From NCBI GenBank assembly GCA_017407885.1, contig JAFQVU010000025.1:1-6313 (forward strand): DNA of 6,313 nucleotides, given 5' to 3'. Origin of the DNA: Clostridia bacterium. GTDB taxonomy: Bacteria > Bacillota_A > Clostridia > Oscillospirales > CAG-272. Of this stretch, positions 1 to 5,855 are shown piece by piece (within the stretch, counting starts at the first letter, position 1; each line of letters begins with the position of its first letter). The notes beneath the pieces were generated by a model. It did not search any database. It was not told the DNA's origin and worked only from the letters and a program-made list of their open reading frames with translations. The translations under genes were made by a program, and so were the position numbers.

Positions 1-656
1 AAGAGAGTGTCTTCAGCAACACCGATGATACCACCAAAGTTAGCAGCAGCGAAGGTCTTAGCGTCCTTAGCAGCGGGAGCAGCATAGATCATGTTGTAGA
101 TGATCTGTGCAGTCTCAGCTCTGGTGAGTTCCTTGTCAAGATCGTATACAGCAACGCCAGCGGTGAGACCGAGTTCCTGTGCCTTGCCGTAGAATGCGAG
201 TGCCCAGTTGGTAGCGTCGTACTTAACTTCGTAGCCAAGTGCGCAAACTGCCATCTTAAGAGCAGCGCCGTAAGTGATGTTTCCATCGGGGTTGAACTTG
301 TTGTCGCCAACGCCGAGGATTACGTTGTTGAGGTAAGCGTGCGAGATAGCACCCTTGTAATGACCGTCGTTAACGTCATCGAAAATGTTGATGCCGTTAG
401 CCCAAACAGCATTGTCAACTTCACCTGTCATAGCACGTGCTACGAAGAGAGCCATCTGCCATCTTGTAACCATGCCGTCGGGATTGAAGCCGCTGTCACC
501 GCCAACGGTGATCTTCTTGTCTGCGAGATCGTTGATAGCCTTAGCATAAATGTTGTCAGCTGCAACGTCTGCGAAATCAGCGGAAACGATTGCAGTAGCG
601 CTTACGATCATAAGCATTGCAAGAACTAATGCAAAAAACTTCTTGAGATTTCTCAT
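1..656 (-). CDS. SLH-domain surface protein, N-terminal part (cut by window edge)
   Basis: This is an exported protein of which 218 residues are visible before the reading frame runs off the left edge. It starts at the ATG at 654-656, ten bases after an AAGGAG ribosome binding site. Residues 1-26 form a signal peptide: basic MRNLKK, a hydrophobic stretch, then VSA before DF. Three S-layer-homology repeats follow at about 27-78, 91-142 and 151-192, the classic trio that binds secondary cell-wall polysaccharide and holds a protein on the Gram-positive surface. The TRAE-type binding motif reads VTRWQ (63-67), ITYGA (127-131) and LTRAE (177-181), so the middle repeat has lost its arginine. After residue 193 comes an Ala/Lys-rich linker, and the C-terminal effector region, if any, lies outside the window. 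Codon choice is strongly biased (Lys almost only AAG, Asn mostly AAC), unlike the neighbouring genes, which suggests high expression. The domain assignment is secure; the function beyond anchoring is unknown. Confidence 0.93.
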   Translation of the reverse strand, partial: MRNLKKFFALVLAMLMIVSATAIVSADFADVAADNIYAKAINDLADKKITVGGDSGFNPDGMVTRWQMALFVARAMTGEVDNAVWANGINIFDDVNDGHYKGAISHAYLNNVILGVGDNKFNPDGNITYGAALKMAVCALGYEVKYDATNWALAFYGKAQELGLTAGVAVYDLDKELTRAETAQIIYNMIYAAPAAKDAKTFAAANFGGIIGVAEDTL

Positions 657-685
657 TGTTTTGTTTCTCCTTAAAAAATATTATT

Positions 686-776
686 TGCGGTAGATCCCCA
701 CCTTGTAAATCATCCCTTGACTTGAAGCATTCGGTCTCACGTGAATGCTCTGCAGGTTTCGGGCACAATTTACGCA
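686..776 (-). promoter_or_regulatory. Foldable 5' leader of the SLH gene, class unknown
   Basis: The leader can fold into a compact multi-helix RNA. A long stem pairs bases 761-773 with 705-716: 12 pairs, two of them G-U, with one bulged base. It encloses a hairpin with a perfect 7-bp stem (726-732 with 743-749, 10-nt loop). Just outside the long stem, 689-702 forms a short GC-rich hairpin (GGU...ACC ends), and 774-776 can pair with 686-688 to close a three-way junction. It ends before an A/U-rich stretch and the AAGGAG site. No terminator-like hairpin with a U tract is present, so any control would be on translation or stability. I compared it from memory with common riboswitch consensus motifs (purine, SAM, c-di-GMP, c-di-AMP, ZTP, preQ1) and saw no convincing match. 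Structure found by eye only. Confidence 0.4.
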
Positions 777-799
777 TAGTGAAGATTTTCCCTGTACAT

Positions 800-828
800 A
801 TGATACTACAAGTACCTTTTTTTTGCAA
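800..828 (-). promoter_or_regulatory. Sigma-A-type promoter of the SLH gene
   Basis: On the minus strand TTGCAA (823-828) and TATCAT (800-805) are separated by exactly 17 bp, with a run of A in the spacer. Transcription should start near 793, giving an unusually long leader of about 137 nt before the ATG. The -10 is identical to that of the HPr-like gene and the -35 to that of the DUF1015 gene in this window. Confidence 0.7.
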
Positions 829-855
829 TAGGTCGCATTTGTTTGTAATGTATTT

Positions 856-882
856 GTAATTTTAAATGGGGTTTAAAATTAC
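856..882. repeat. Perfect 11-bp inverted repeat over the carboxypeptidase stop codon
   Basis: GTAATTTTAAA (856-866) and TTTAAAATTAC (872-882) are exact inverted copies around the 5-nt loop TGGGG. The stop codon (879-881) of the minus-strand carboxypeptidase gene lies inside one arm. The stem is almost all A-T and is not followed by a T tract on either strand, so it is not a standard intrinsic terminator. It could be a weak terminator, a 3' RNA-stabilising hairpin or a protein-binding site. Further ATTAC copies occur next to it on the minus strand (842-859). Confidence 0.6.
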
Positions 883-2021
883 ACCTCTACCAGCAGCATC
901 TTCTTCATAAATCGACTGAAAAGCCCGAAGTAGCCTATCTTTTCGACATTTTCCGCCGCCGTCACGGGAAGCGTAGCGACAACCTCGCCGTCAATGAAAA
1001 ATTCTATTTTTCCGACCTCATCCCCCGCCTTTACGGGAGCGGATATGTATTCAGGCAGATAAATCTGCTGTGTCAGCTTCGATGCCTGCCCTTTCGGGAG
1101 CACGAGCGAGGTCTCGTCAGCGCCGAGACGCACCGTATCGGCAACGCCGCCGAGCACTCGCAGGTCATCAAGCGGTGCAGTCGGTGCGACGGGGGCGACT
1201 TCGTAGTTTGCGAAACCGTAGTCGAGCAGCTTCTTTGCGGTCTCGTTGCGCTCGTCGCGCGTCGGGGATGCCATCACCACGGCGATAAGCTGCATACCGT
1301 TTCGCTCGGCAGTGGCAGAGATGCAGAACTTCGCCTTTGAGGTCGAGCCGGTCTTGAGTCCGTTCGCTCCGGCGTAGAATCGGATTAGGCGGTTGGTATT
1401 GGTAAGTCCGAACGCGCCGCCGCGGATGGTGTCCATCCAGATAGAGGAGTATTCGAGTATCTGCGGATGCTTTGTGATAAGCTCGCGCGACATTATGGCG
1501 ATATCGCGTGCGCTGGTCACATGACCGTCGGCGGTATCGTCAAGCCCGTTGGTGTTCAAAAAGACGGTGTTGGTCATGCCAAGCTCGGCGGCACGCTCGT
1601 TCATACGCTTGACAAACGCTTCCTCGCTTCCGGCAACCGCTTCGGCAAGCGCGACCGCGGCATCGTTCGCACTCGCCACGACCACGCACTTGACCATCTC
1701 GGCGACGGTCATCTCCTCACCGGGTTCGAGATAGACCTGTGAACCGCCCATCGACGCGGCGTACTCGGATGTGCGGACGGTGTCTTCCCATCCGATGCGC
1801 CCCTCGGCGACAGCTTCCATTACAACAAGAAGTGTCATGATCTTCGTAACGGATGCAGGGGGAAGCGCTTCGTCAGCATTCTCCTCGAGCATGACAAGTC
1901 CCGTTGATGCTTCCATTAATATATACGCGCGCGCGTTATATTCGGCGGCGCCCACGGGCAGGGCAGCAAGCACTGTCGATGACAGTATTAATAATAATGT
2001 AAGAATTCGCTTGAATTTCAT
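879..2021 (-). CDS. dacF: D-alanyl-D-alanine carboxypeptidase (peptidase S11, PBP5/DacF type)
   Basis: This is a low-molecular-weight penicillin-binding protein that removes the terminal D-Ala from peptidoglycan pentapeptides outside the membrane, limiting cross-linking. Numbered from the ATG at 2019-2021 (380 residues), the signal peptide is about 1-26. All three active-site motifs of the family are present: SVTK (Ser57 nucleophile, Lys60), SAN (117-119) and KTG (223-225). The PBP5-type beta-rich C-terminal domain follows (about 265-350), and the protein ends in a basic/hydrophobic amphipathic helix (GLFSRFMKKMLL) typical of membrane association. Length matches the family. A GTG three codons upstream (2028-2030) overlaps the GAGG ribosome binding site, so the ATG six bases beyond it is the better start. 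The gene lies between the radC terminator and the SLH gene with no clear promoter of its own. The symbol is by family resemblance; DacA/DacB-type naming is equally possible. Confidence 0.93.
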   Translation of the reverse strand: MKFKRILTLLLILSSTVLAALPVGAAEYNARAYILMEASTGLVMLEENADEALPPASVTKIMTLLVVMEAVAEGRIGWEDTVRTSEYAASMGGSQVYLEPGEEMTVAEMVKCVVVASANDAAVALAEAVAGSEEAFVKRMNERAAELGMTNTVFLNTNGLDDTADGHVTSARDIAIMSRELITKHPQILEYSSIWMDTIRGGAFGLTNTNRLIRFYAGANGLKTGSTSKAKFCISATAERNGMQLIAVVMASPTRDERNETAKKLLDYGFANYEVAPVAPTAPLDDLRVLGGVADTVRLGADETSLVLPKGQASKLTQQIYLPEYISAPVKAGDEVGKIEFFIDGEVVATLPVTAAENVEKIGYFGLFSRFMKKMLLVEV

Positions 2022-2046
2022 ATAAATCACCTCGCTGATTTATATG
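2019..2046 (-). promoter_or_regulatory. Perfect inverted repeat containing the carboxypeptidase RBS and start codon
   Basis: CATATAAATCA (2019-2029) and TGATTTATATG (2036-2046) are exact 11-bp inverted copies around a 6-nt loop. In the mRNA the loop reads GCGAGG, which holds the Shine-Dalgarno, and the last three bases of the 3' arm are the AUG start codon. This geometry could limit translation initiation in a structure-dependent way. Alternatively, TATAAA in the upstream arm (2039-2044) could act as a -10 element and the palindrome could be an operator. In that case the mRNA would begin near the loop and lack the hairpin. Confidence 0.55.
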
Positions 2047-2079
2047 ACGAAAGCGTTAAAAAAATACATTCGACAAATC

Positions 2080-2114
2080 AAAAACCGACATCCGCAAAAA
2101 TCGCAGATATCGGT
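2080..2114 (-). terminator. Intrinsic terminator after the radC-like gene
   Basis: Just past the radC stop codon the minus-strand transcript forms a fully paired 12-bp stem (2103-2114 with 2084-2095, including two G-U pairs) with a 7-nt loop, followed by UUUU and G. On the plus strand the same hairpin is followed by TTTATTCA, so it may also act weakly that way. It separates radC transcription from the carboxypeptidase gene. Confidence 0.85.
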
Positions 2115-2115
2115 T

Positions 2116-2847
2116 TTATTCATGAAATATCTTTTTCACACCAAAGCTGTCGTCCGCCGTGACGATATAATATTCAACAAGTTCGAGGTTTGCACTCGCA
2201 AAAAGAGTCTCAAGCTTCTGTGCAAGTTTGAAATCCGCCATTGTCGGATAACATATATAGTCGCTTGACATCCTCGCAACAGCAACCGCACTCGCATGAT
2301 ACCGCGAAGCGCGGCTTATAAGCGAGAACACATCATCGCCGTCCGCATCAAGCGGCGCATCCTTCGCCTGCTCGATACATATAACGCACATCGAGCTGTC
2401 AAAGAACACTGCCCAAGTCACATCATGCCGAGCTCCGTCGTGCCTGCCTAAAAATACTTCGCCAAGCTCATCGCCCTCGATATGCCTGCCGCATATATCT
2501 TCATCTTCATCCTCCAAAGCACCCACCCGGTCCGCCATATCGCCAACAACGCCGAGAAGCAGTGCACTCGTCTTTCCAATCCCGTCTGTTCTGCACAGAT
2601 TCTCCGGCGTGGCATTAAACAACCTATCGATATTTCCGTCAAAGCGCTCCATTAAATCTACTGCACTATCGCGTGTATCGCGTACGCGTATCGAGAAATA
2701 CAGCAGCATTTCAATAATATCTCTCGGCGAAACATCGTTCCCTCTTGCCCCGAGGAATCTTTCAAACATCCTTGCGCGATGCCCGTCCGCTCCGACAGGT
2801 TTCACCTTGCGTGGCTTTTTAGGTGTCGGCGAGTTATCGCTTTGCAT
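2116..2847 (-). CDS. radC: RadC-like (JAB/UPF0758) protein lacking the JAMM histidines
   Basis: This 243-residue protein has the RadC architecture. Residues 1-18 are a basic, proline-rich tail. Residues 19-108 match the UPF0758 N-terminal helical region, with GHRARMFERFL (22-32), an EMLLYFSI segment (46-53) and a helix-hairpin-helix LCRTDGIGKTSA (84-95). Residues about 125-243 follow the JAB/MPN-like domain. In ordinary RadC this domain carries an HxHPSGDPxPSxxD metal site. Here the segment reads VARMSSDYICYPTMAD (190-205): both histidines are gone while the final aspartate (D205) remains, so a zinc-dependent activity is unlikely. The function even of intact RadC is unsettled; the old DNA-repair label is doubtful. 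Start: ATG with a GGAGG site six bases upstream. It has its own promoter and a strong terminator, so it is probably monocistronic. Similarity around the metal site is weak, but the N-terminal half makes the family call firm. Confidence 0.82.
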   Translation of the reverse strand: MQSDNSPTPKKPRKVKPVGADGHRARMFERFLGARGNDVSPRDIIEMLLYFSIRVRDTRDSAVDLMERFDGNIDRLFNATPENLCRTDGIGKTSALLLGVVGDMADRVGALEDEDEDICGRHIEGDELGEVFLGRHDGARHDVTWAVFFDSSMCVICIEQAKDAPLDADGDDVFSLISRASRYHASAVAVARMSSDYICYPTMADFKLAQKLETLFASANLELVEYYIVTADDSFGVKKIFHE

Positions 2848-2879
2848 TTTCGCCCTCCGTTAATGGTATTATATTTTAT

Positions 2880-2908
2880 ATTTTACCATACTTTTGGCGA
2901 TTTTTCAA
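2880..2908 (-). promoter_or_regulatory. Sigma-A-type promoter of the radC-like gene (extended -10)
   Basis: On the minus strand TTGAAA (2903-2908) and TAAAAT (2880-2885) are 17 bp apart, and TGG directly precedes the -10, an extended -10 element. The predicted start near 2873 gives a leader of about 26 nt containing the GGAGG site. The promoter begins only about 15 bp after the htrA stop codon, and I see no intrinsic terminator between the genes, so htrA read-through into radC is possible. Confidence 0.75.
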
Positions 2909-2922
2909 GTAGTGTTTAGTTT

Positions 2923-4248
2923 TTACTTGCCGAAATTATTCTCAAATTCGTTGCTGTTTGCCTCGTTTTCGGAAGCATCTGTAGGAACGTATTCACGCAG
3001 AGTCACTTTGACATCAACATACTTTCCGTCGCGCACGACCTTAATGGTTATCTCATCGCCAACCGAACGCCCCTTAATAGCCGCCTTGATGTCGGCGCTG
3101 TAGGTCACCTCTTTGCCGTCAATTGCAACGACGCGGTCACCCGGTTTAAGCTCATCGGTGTACTCCGAGCTTGCGACATACACGCCAAGCGAGTTCACAC
3201 GGTAATACATCGCATCGTAGGCGTTGGTTACATCAACATAGCTGATGCCGATCATCACTCTGCCGCGGACGTAACCGTAATTAGTAAGCTCGGTCGATAC
3301 CTTTTTAGCGGTGTTGATCGGTATCGCAAATCCGATGCCCTCAACCGAAACGCCCGATGATGCGGTAGTCGATTTTGCATTGACAATGCCGACAAGCTCT
3401 CCGTACATGTTGAAAAGTCCGCCGCCCGAGTTACCGGGATTGACTTCGGCATTAGTCTGCAGAAGTGTCATGGTTGTGCCGTCGATCTCGACCTCGCGCG
3501 AGGTTGCACTGATAATGCCGTTAGTCACTGTTCCGCCGAGATTGCCGAGCGGATTTCCGACTGCAACGACTTCCTGACCAACCTGCAGAGCATCACTGTC
3601 GCCGATAAGCGCAAAGGGAAGTCCTGCCGCTTCTATCTTTATAACCGCCACATCTGATTCGGAGTCCGCGCCGATTACTTTTGCGGTATAATCCGTACCG
3701 TCATTTGTTCTGACGGTGATTGTATTAGCACCGTCAACAACGTGATTGTTTGTTATGATAAGTCCGTCCGCGCTGATGATAACGCCGCTTCCGGCACCCG
3801 AGGTAACGTAGTTGCCACCCCAGAAATAGGAGTCGGTAACGATAGATTCGGTGGTTATCTCAACAACGGTGGGCGAGACGACCTCTGCCACCTGCTCATA
3901 TGTGCCCGCGGTCTTGTTTTCATTGGCATATGACTGAAAAACGACCGACGGAGCGGTATTTGACGCACCGTGCGCCGGCGCATCAATTATCCCTTTGCTT
4001 GCAAGGCTGTTTGCAAGGGAAGTGCCGGCAAATGCCGAAACGAACGAAAAAATGATACAGGATGCGATGACTACCGCTGTTGTGCCGAGTCCGAGACGAG
4101 CCTTTGCCGGCTTATTATTATTTGGCGGCTGACTGTTTATATACACCGTTTCACGGGGAATATTGGTGTAGTTCGGCGCAGGTATCTGCTGTGGGTTTTG
4201 ATTTTGGTTATCTGCATTGTAATTGTTATAATTATAGTTATAATCCAT
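2923..4248 (-). CDS. htrA: Membrane-anchored HtrA/DegP-type serine protease with one PDZ domain
   Basis: A 441-residue HtrA-family protease that would degrade or refold misfolded exported proteins on the outer face of the membrane. Residues 1-50 are a cytoplasmic tail rich in Asn, Tyr, Gln and Pro. A single transmembrane segment lies at about 53-79, then a linker, then the trypsin-like domain (about 115-325). The catalytic triad is His169 (in TNNHVV), Asp199 (in SDVAVIK) and Ser274 (in NPGNSGGGL, where the family usually has GGPL). The PDZ domain spans about 335-425 (LKPGDRVVAIDGKEV at 367-381), followed by an acidic/Asn-rich end. This layout matches Bacillus HtrA/HtrB. Start: the ATG at 4246-4248 has AGGAGG six bases upstream; an in-frame ATG fifteen codons earlier lies beyond the ribosome binding site and overlaps the leader. 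Its promoter has an unusual activator-type layout. Confidence 0.95.
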   Translation of the reverse strand: MDYNYNYNNYNADNQNQNPQQIPAPNYTNIPRETVYINSQPPNNNKPAKARLGLGTTAVVIASCIIFSFVSAFAGTSLANSLASKGIIDAPAHGASNTAPSVVFQSYANENKTAGTYEQVAEVVSPTVVEITTESIVTDSYFWGGNYVTSGAGSGVIISADGLIITNNHVVDGANTITVRTNDGTDYTAKVIGADSESDVAVIKIEAAGLPFALIGDSDALQVGQEVVAVGNPLGNLGGTVTNGIISATSREVEIDGTTMTLLQTNAEVNPGNSGGGLFNMYGELVGIVNAKSTTASSGVSVEGIGFAIPINTAKKVSTELTNYGYVRGRVMIGISYVDVTNAYDAMYYRVNSLGVYVASSEYTDELKPGDRVVAIDGKEVTYSADIKAAIKGRSVGDEITIKVVRDGKYVDVKVTLREYVPTDASENEANSNEFENNFGK

Positions 4249-4305
4249 TTTGTTCCTCCTTAAAGTGCACCGCGTTTTGCGGATAAGTATCAAGCTTACG
4301 GCAAT

Positions 4306-4339
4306 ATTATAAAAAATTAATGTGACGGTTATATGACGG
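4306..4339 (-). promoter_or_regulatory. htrA promoter: perfect -10, no -35, direct repeats in its place
   Basis: On the minus strand a perfect TATAAT (4306-4311) has no -35-like hexamer at 16-18 bp. Instead two identical hexamers, TGACGG on the plus strand (4323-4328 and 4334-4339), lie 11 bp apart and cover the -35 position. Direct repeats at one-turn spacing over the -35 are typical of promoters activated by OmpR/PhoB-type response regulators. In Bacillus, htrA is controlled by the CssRS secretion-stress system, whose regulator belongs to that family, so a similar control is a reasonable inference. The predicted leader is about 50 nt. Confidence 0.5.
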
Positions 4340-4358
4340 CGTGCGGAATATTGATTGA

Positions 4359-4374
4359 AAAATAAATTTATTTT
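4359..4374. repeat. 16-bp perfect A/T palindrome between divergent promoters
   Basis: AAAATAAATTTATTTT is an exact palindrome lying upstream of both the htrA promoter (minus) and the DUF1015 promoter (plus). It could be an UP-like element, a repressor site or chance in A/T-rich DNA. Confidence 0.35.
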
Positions 4375-4398
4375 AATTTCGACAGATGTTTTTTATGT

Positions 4399-4440
4399 GA
4401 TGCGGTATCATTGAGGATTTATCGATTATTTTCCCGCATC
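4399..4440. repeat. 7-bp inverted repeat just upstream of the DUF1015 promoter
   Basis: GATGCGG (4399-4405) and CCGCATC (4434-4440) are exact inverted copies, 35 bp apart start to start, in otherwise A/T-rich DNA. The right arm ends four bases before the -35. The spacing would suit a dimeric regulator or a looped site, but 7 bp is short and chance is possible. Confidence 0.3.
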
Positions 4441-4443
4441 CCC

Positions 4444-4472
4444 TTGCAAGAACGCTAAAAATATGGTATTAT
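4444..4472 (+). promoter_or_regulatory. Sigma-A-type promoter of the DUF1015 gene (extended -10)
   Basis: TTGCAA (4444-4449) and TATTAT (4467-4472) are separated by 17 bp, and TGG precedes the -10 as an extended element. The predicted start near 4479 leaves a leader of about 29 nt with GAGGA at 4496-4500, seven bases before the ATG. Confidence 0.78.
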
Positions 4473-4507
4473 ATAGGTAATATTAATCATACCGCGAGGA
4501 AATACAC

Positions 4508-5770
4508 ATGAAAAATTGCTTTTACCCTGCAGATATACTGCTCCCGAACTTTGCCAAAAGTGCCGAAATGATGCGCCGCTGGTCCTGCATCGCGTGCGAC
4601 CAGTACACATCCGAGCCGGAATATTGGAACGCCGTTGAAGCCGAGGTCGGCGATGCCCCCTCTACTCTTCGCATCACTCTTCCCGAGCTTTATCTTTCCG
4701 AGTCGGCAGAACGAATCCCGAAGATAAACGCCGCAATGGTCGATTATACATCAGGCATCCTCACCGAGCGCAAATCGGCTATGATATATCTTGAGCGCAC
4801 GCAGAAAAACGGCAAAATCCGCCGCGGACTCATCGGTGCGCTCGACCTCGAATGTTACGACTACACCAAGGGCGCCGTATCGCTTGTACGCGCCACCGAA
4901 GGAACGGTACTCGAACGTATTCCGCCTCGCGTGAAGATACGCGAGGGCGCATCAGTCGAACTTCCGCATATAATGATACTCATAGACGATCCTGACCGCA
5001 CAGTCATCGAGCCGCTCATTGACAAAGCGGCGAAGTATGAGACCGCATACGATTTTGACATGATGCAAAACGGCGGTCACGCGCTTGGACGTTATCTCCC
5101 CGAGGCCGAGATCAAGCGTGTATCCGACTCGCTCGAGGCACTGTGTGATGACGCATCCAAAACGCAGGGTGTTGATGCACCGCTCGTCTTCGCAGTCGGA
5201 GACGGGAACCACTCGCTTGCATCCGCAAAAGCGTTCTGGGAACAGATAAAGCCGTCTCTTACCGAGTCCCAGCGTGCCGTTCACCCTGCACGATATGCGC
5301 TCTGTGAGATAGTCAATATCCACGACACCGCGCTCGAATTTGAGCCTATCTACCGCGTGCTGTTCGGGGTCAACCCGGATTCTTTCATGGCAGAATTCCG
5401 CGAATACATAGCATCACTTCCGGAGAGCGACATTGCCGCGCAGTCCTTTGAATATGTCAGCGCAGACGGTACCGGTGAGATAATCGCCCCAAATCCGACC
5501 TCTCTGCTGCCCGTCGGTACGCTTCAGGTCTTCATCGACAATTATCTGAAGTCCCACCCCGAAGCCGAGGTTGACTACATCCACGGCATTGAGTCAACAA
5601 AGAAGCTGGCATCGGGCAAAAACGCAGTTGGATTCATCTTCAAAGGTATGGAGAAATCCGAGCTGTTCCCGACAGTAGTCCGCGACGGAGCGCTCCCCAG
5701 AAAGACATTCTCCATGGGCGAAGCTGACGACAAGCGCTTCTATCTCGAGGCAAGACGGATTACACTTTGA
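4508..5770 (+). CDS. DUF1015 family protein of unknown function
   Basis: A 420-residue soluble protein with no signal peptide or membrane segment, matching the usual DUF1015 length and its clostridial pattern. Recognisable blocks are RWSCIACDQYTSEPEYW near the N-terminus (24-40), GDAPSTLRITLPELYL at about 48-63, RATEGTVLERIPPRVKIREG (128-147), and the highly conserved glycine/asparagine/histidine motif GDGNHSLASAK (231-241), which looks like a catalytic or ligand-binding site. No biochemical role is established to my knowledge. I recall that in some Clostridia this family is encoded beside serine-biosynthesis genes, but nothing here supports that link, as the neighbours are htrA (divergent) and the HPr-like gene. 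Start: the ATG after GAGGA. There is no terminator before the next promoter, so read-through into the HPr-like gene is possible. Confidence 0.88.
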   Translation: MKNCFYPADILLPNFAKSAEMMRRWSCIACDQYTSEPEYWNAVEAEVGDAPSTLRITLPELYLSESAERIPKINAAMVDYTSGILTERKSAMIYLERTQKNGKIRRGLIGALDLECYDYTKGAVSLVRATEGTVLERIPPRVKIREGASVELPHIMILIDDPDRTVIEPLIDKAAKYETAYDFDMMQNGGHALGRYLPEAEIKRVSDSLEALCDDASKTQGVDAPLVFAVGDGNHSLASAKAFWEQIKPSLTESQRAVHPARYALCEIVNIHDTALEFEPIYRVLFGVNPDSFMAEFREYIASLPESDIAAQSFEYVSADGTGEIIAPNPTSLLPVGTLQVFIDNYLKSHPEAEVDYIHGIESTKKLASGKNAVGFIFKGMEKSELFPTVVRDGALPRKTFSMGEADDKRFYLEARRITL

Positions 5771-5793
5771 CTGTAAATTTTATGCAAAGACTA

Positions 5794-5822
5794 TTGACAA
5801 ACCGCGTTTTTTAAGTTATCAT
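5794..5822 (+). promoter_or_regulatory. Strong sigma-A-type promoter of the HPr-like gene
   Basis: A perfect TTGACA (5794-5799) and TATCAT (5817-5822) are 17 bp apart. The promoter lies 23 bp after the DUF1015 stop codon. The ribosome binding site and following bases (AAGGAGAAACAA) are identical over 12 bases to those of the SLH gene, which also shares the TATCAT element. Confidence 0.85.
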
Positions 5823-5855
5823 ATAAATGAAATAAATATAAAAGGAGAAACAATA

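Noticed and set aside
577..859. Small open frames on both strands across the SLH leader
   Set aside because: No family resemblance and no usable ribosome binding site; they overlap the SLH promoter, leader and signal peptide.
1070..2025. Plus-strand open frames opposite the carboxypeptidase gene
   Set aside because: They lie antisense to a gene with all family motifs, have low-complexity Arg/Ser/Ala-rich translations and lack ribosome binding sites.
2031..2083. A dedicated sigma-A promoter for the carboxypeptidase gene between the radC terminator and the start hairpin
   Set aside because: Several weak hexamers (TTGTCG, TATTTT, TATAAA) can be picked, but no pair combines a good -35, a good -10 and 16-18 bp spacing.
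2906..2929. CAAGTA...TACTTG inverted repeat over the htrA stop codon as a terminator
   Set aside because: Only 6 bp with a 12-nt loop, A/T-rich, and no T tract in the transcribed direction; it also overlaps the radC -35, so chance is likely.
3900..4248. Asn/Tyr/Gln-rich HtrA N-terminus as a separate or frameshifted gene
   Set aside because: It is in frame with the transmembrane segment and protease domain, and the ribosome binding site is directly before it; a disordered cytoplasmic tail is the simpler reading.
4270..4282. CCGC-GTTTT-GCGG hairpin in the htrA leader
   Set aside because: A 4-bp stem is too short to claim as a regulatory structure.
4952..5323. A 123-codon minus-strand frame inside the DUF1015 gene
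   Set aside because: It is a shadow of a well-conserved gene, with no ribosome binding site or recognisable domain.
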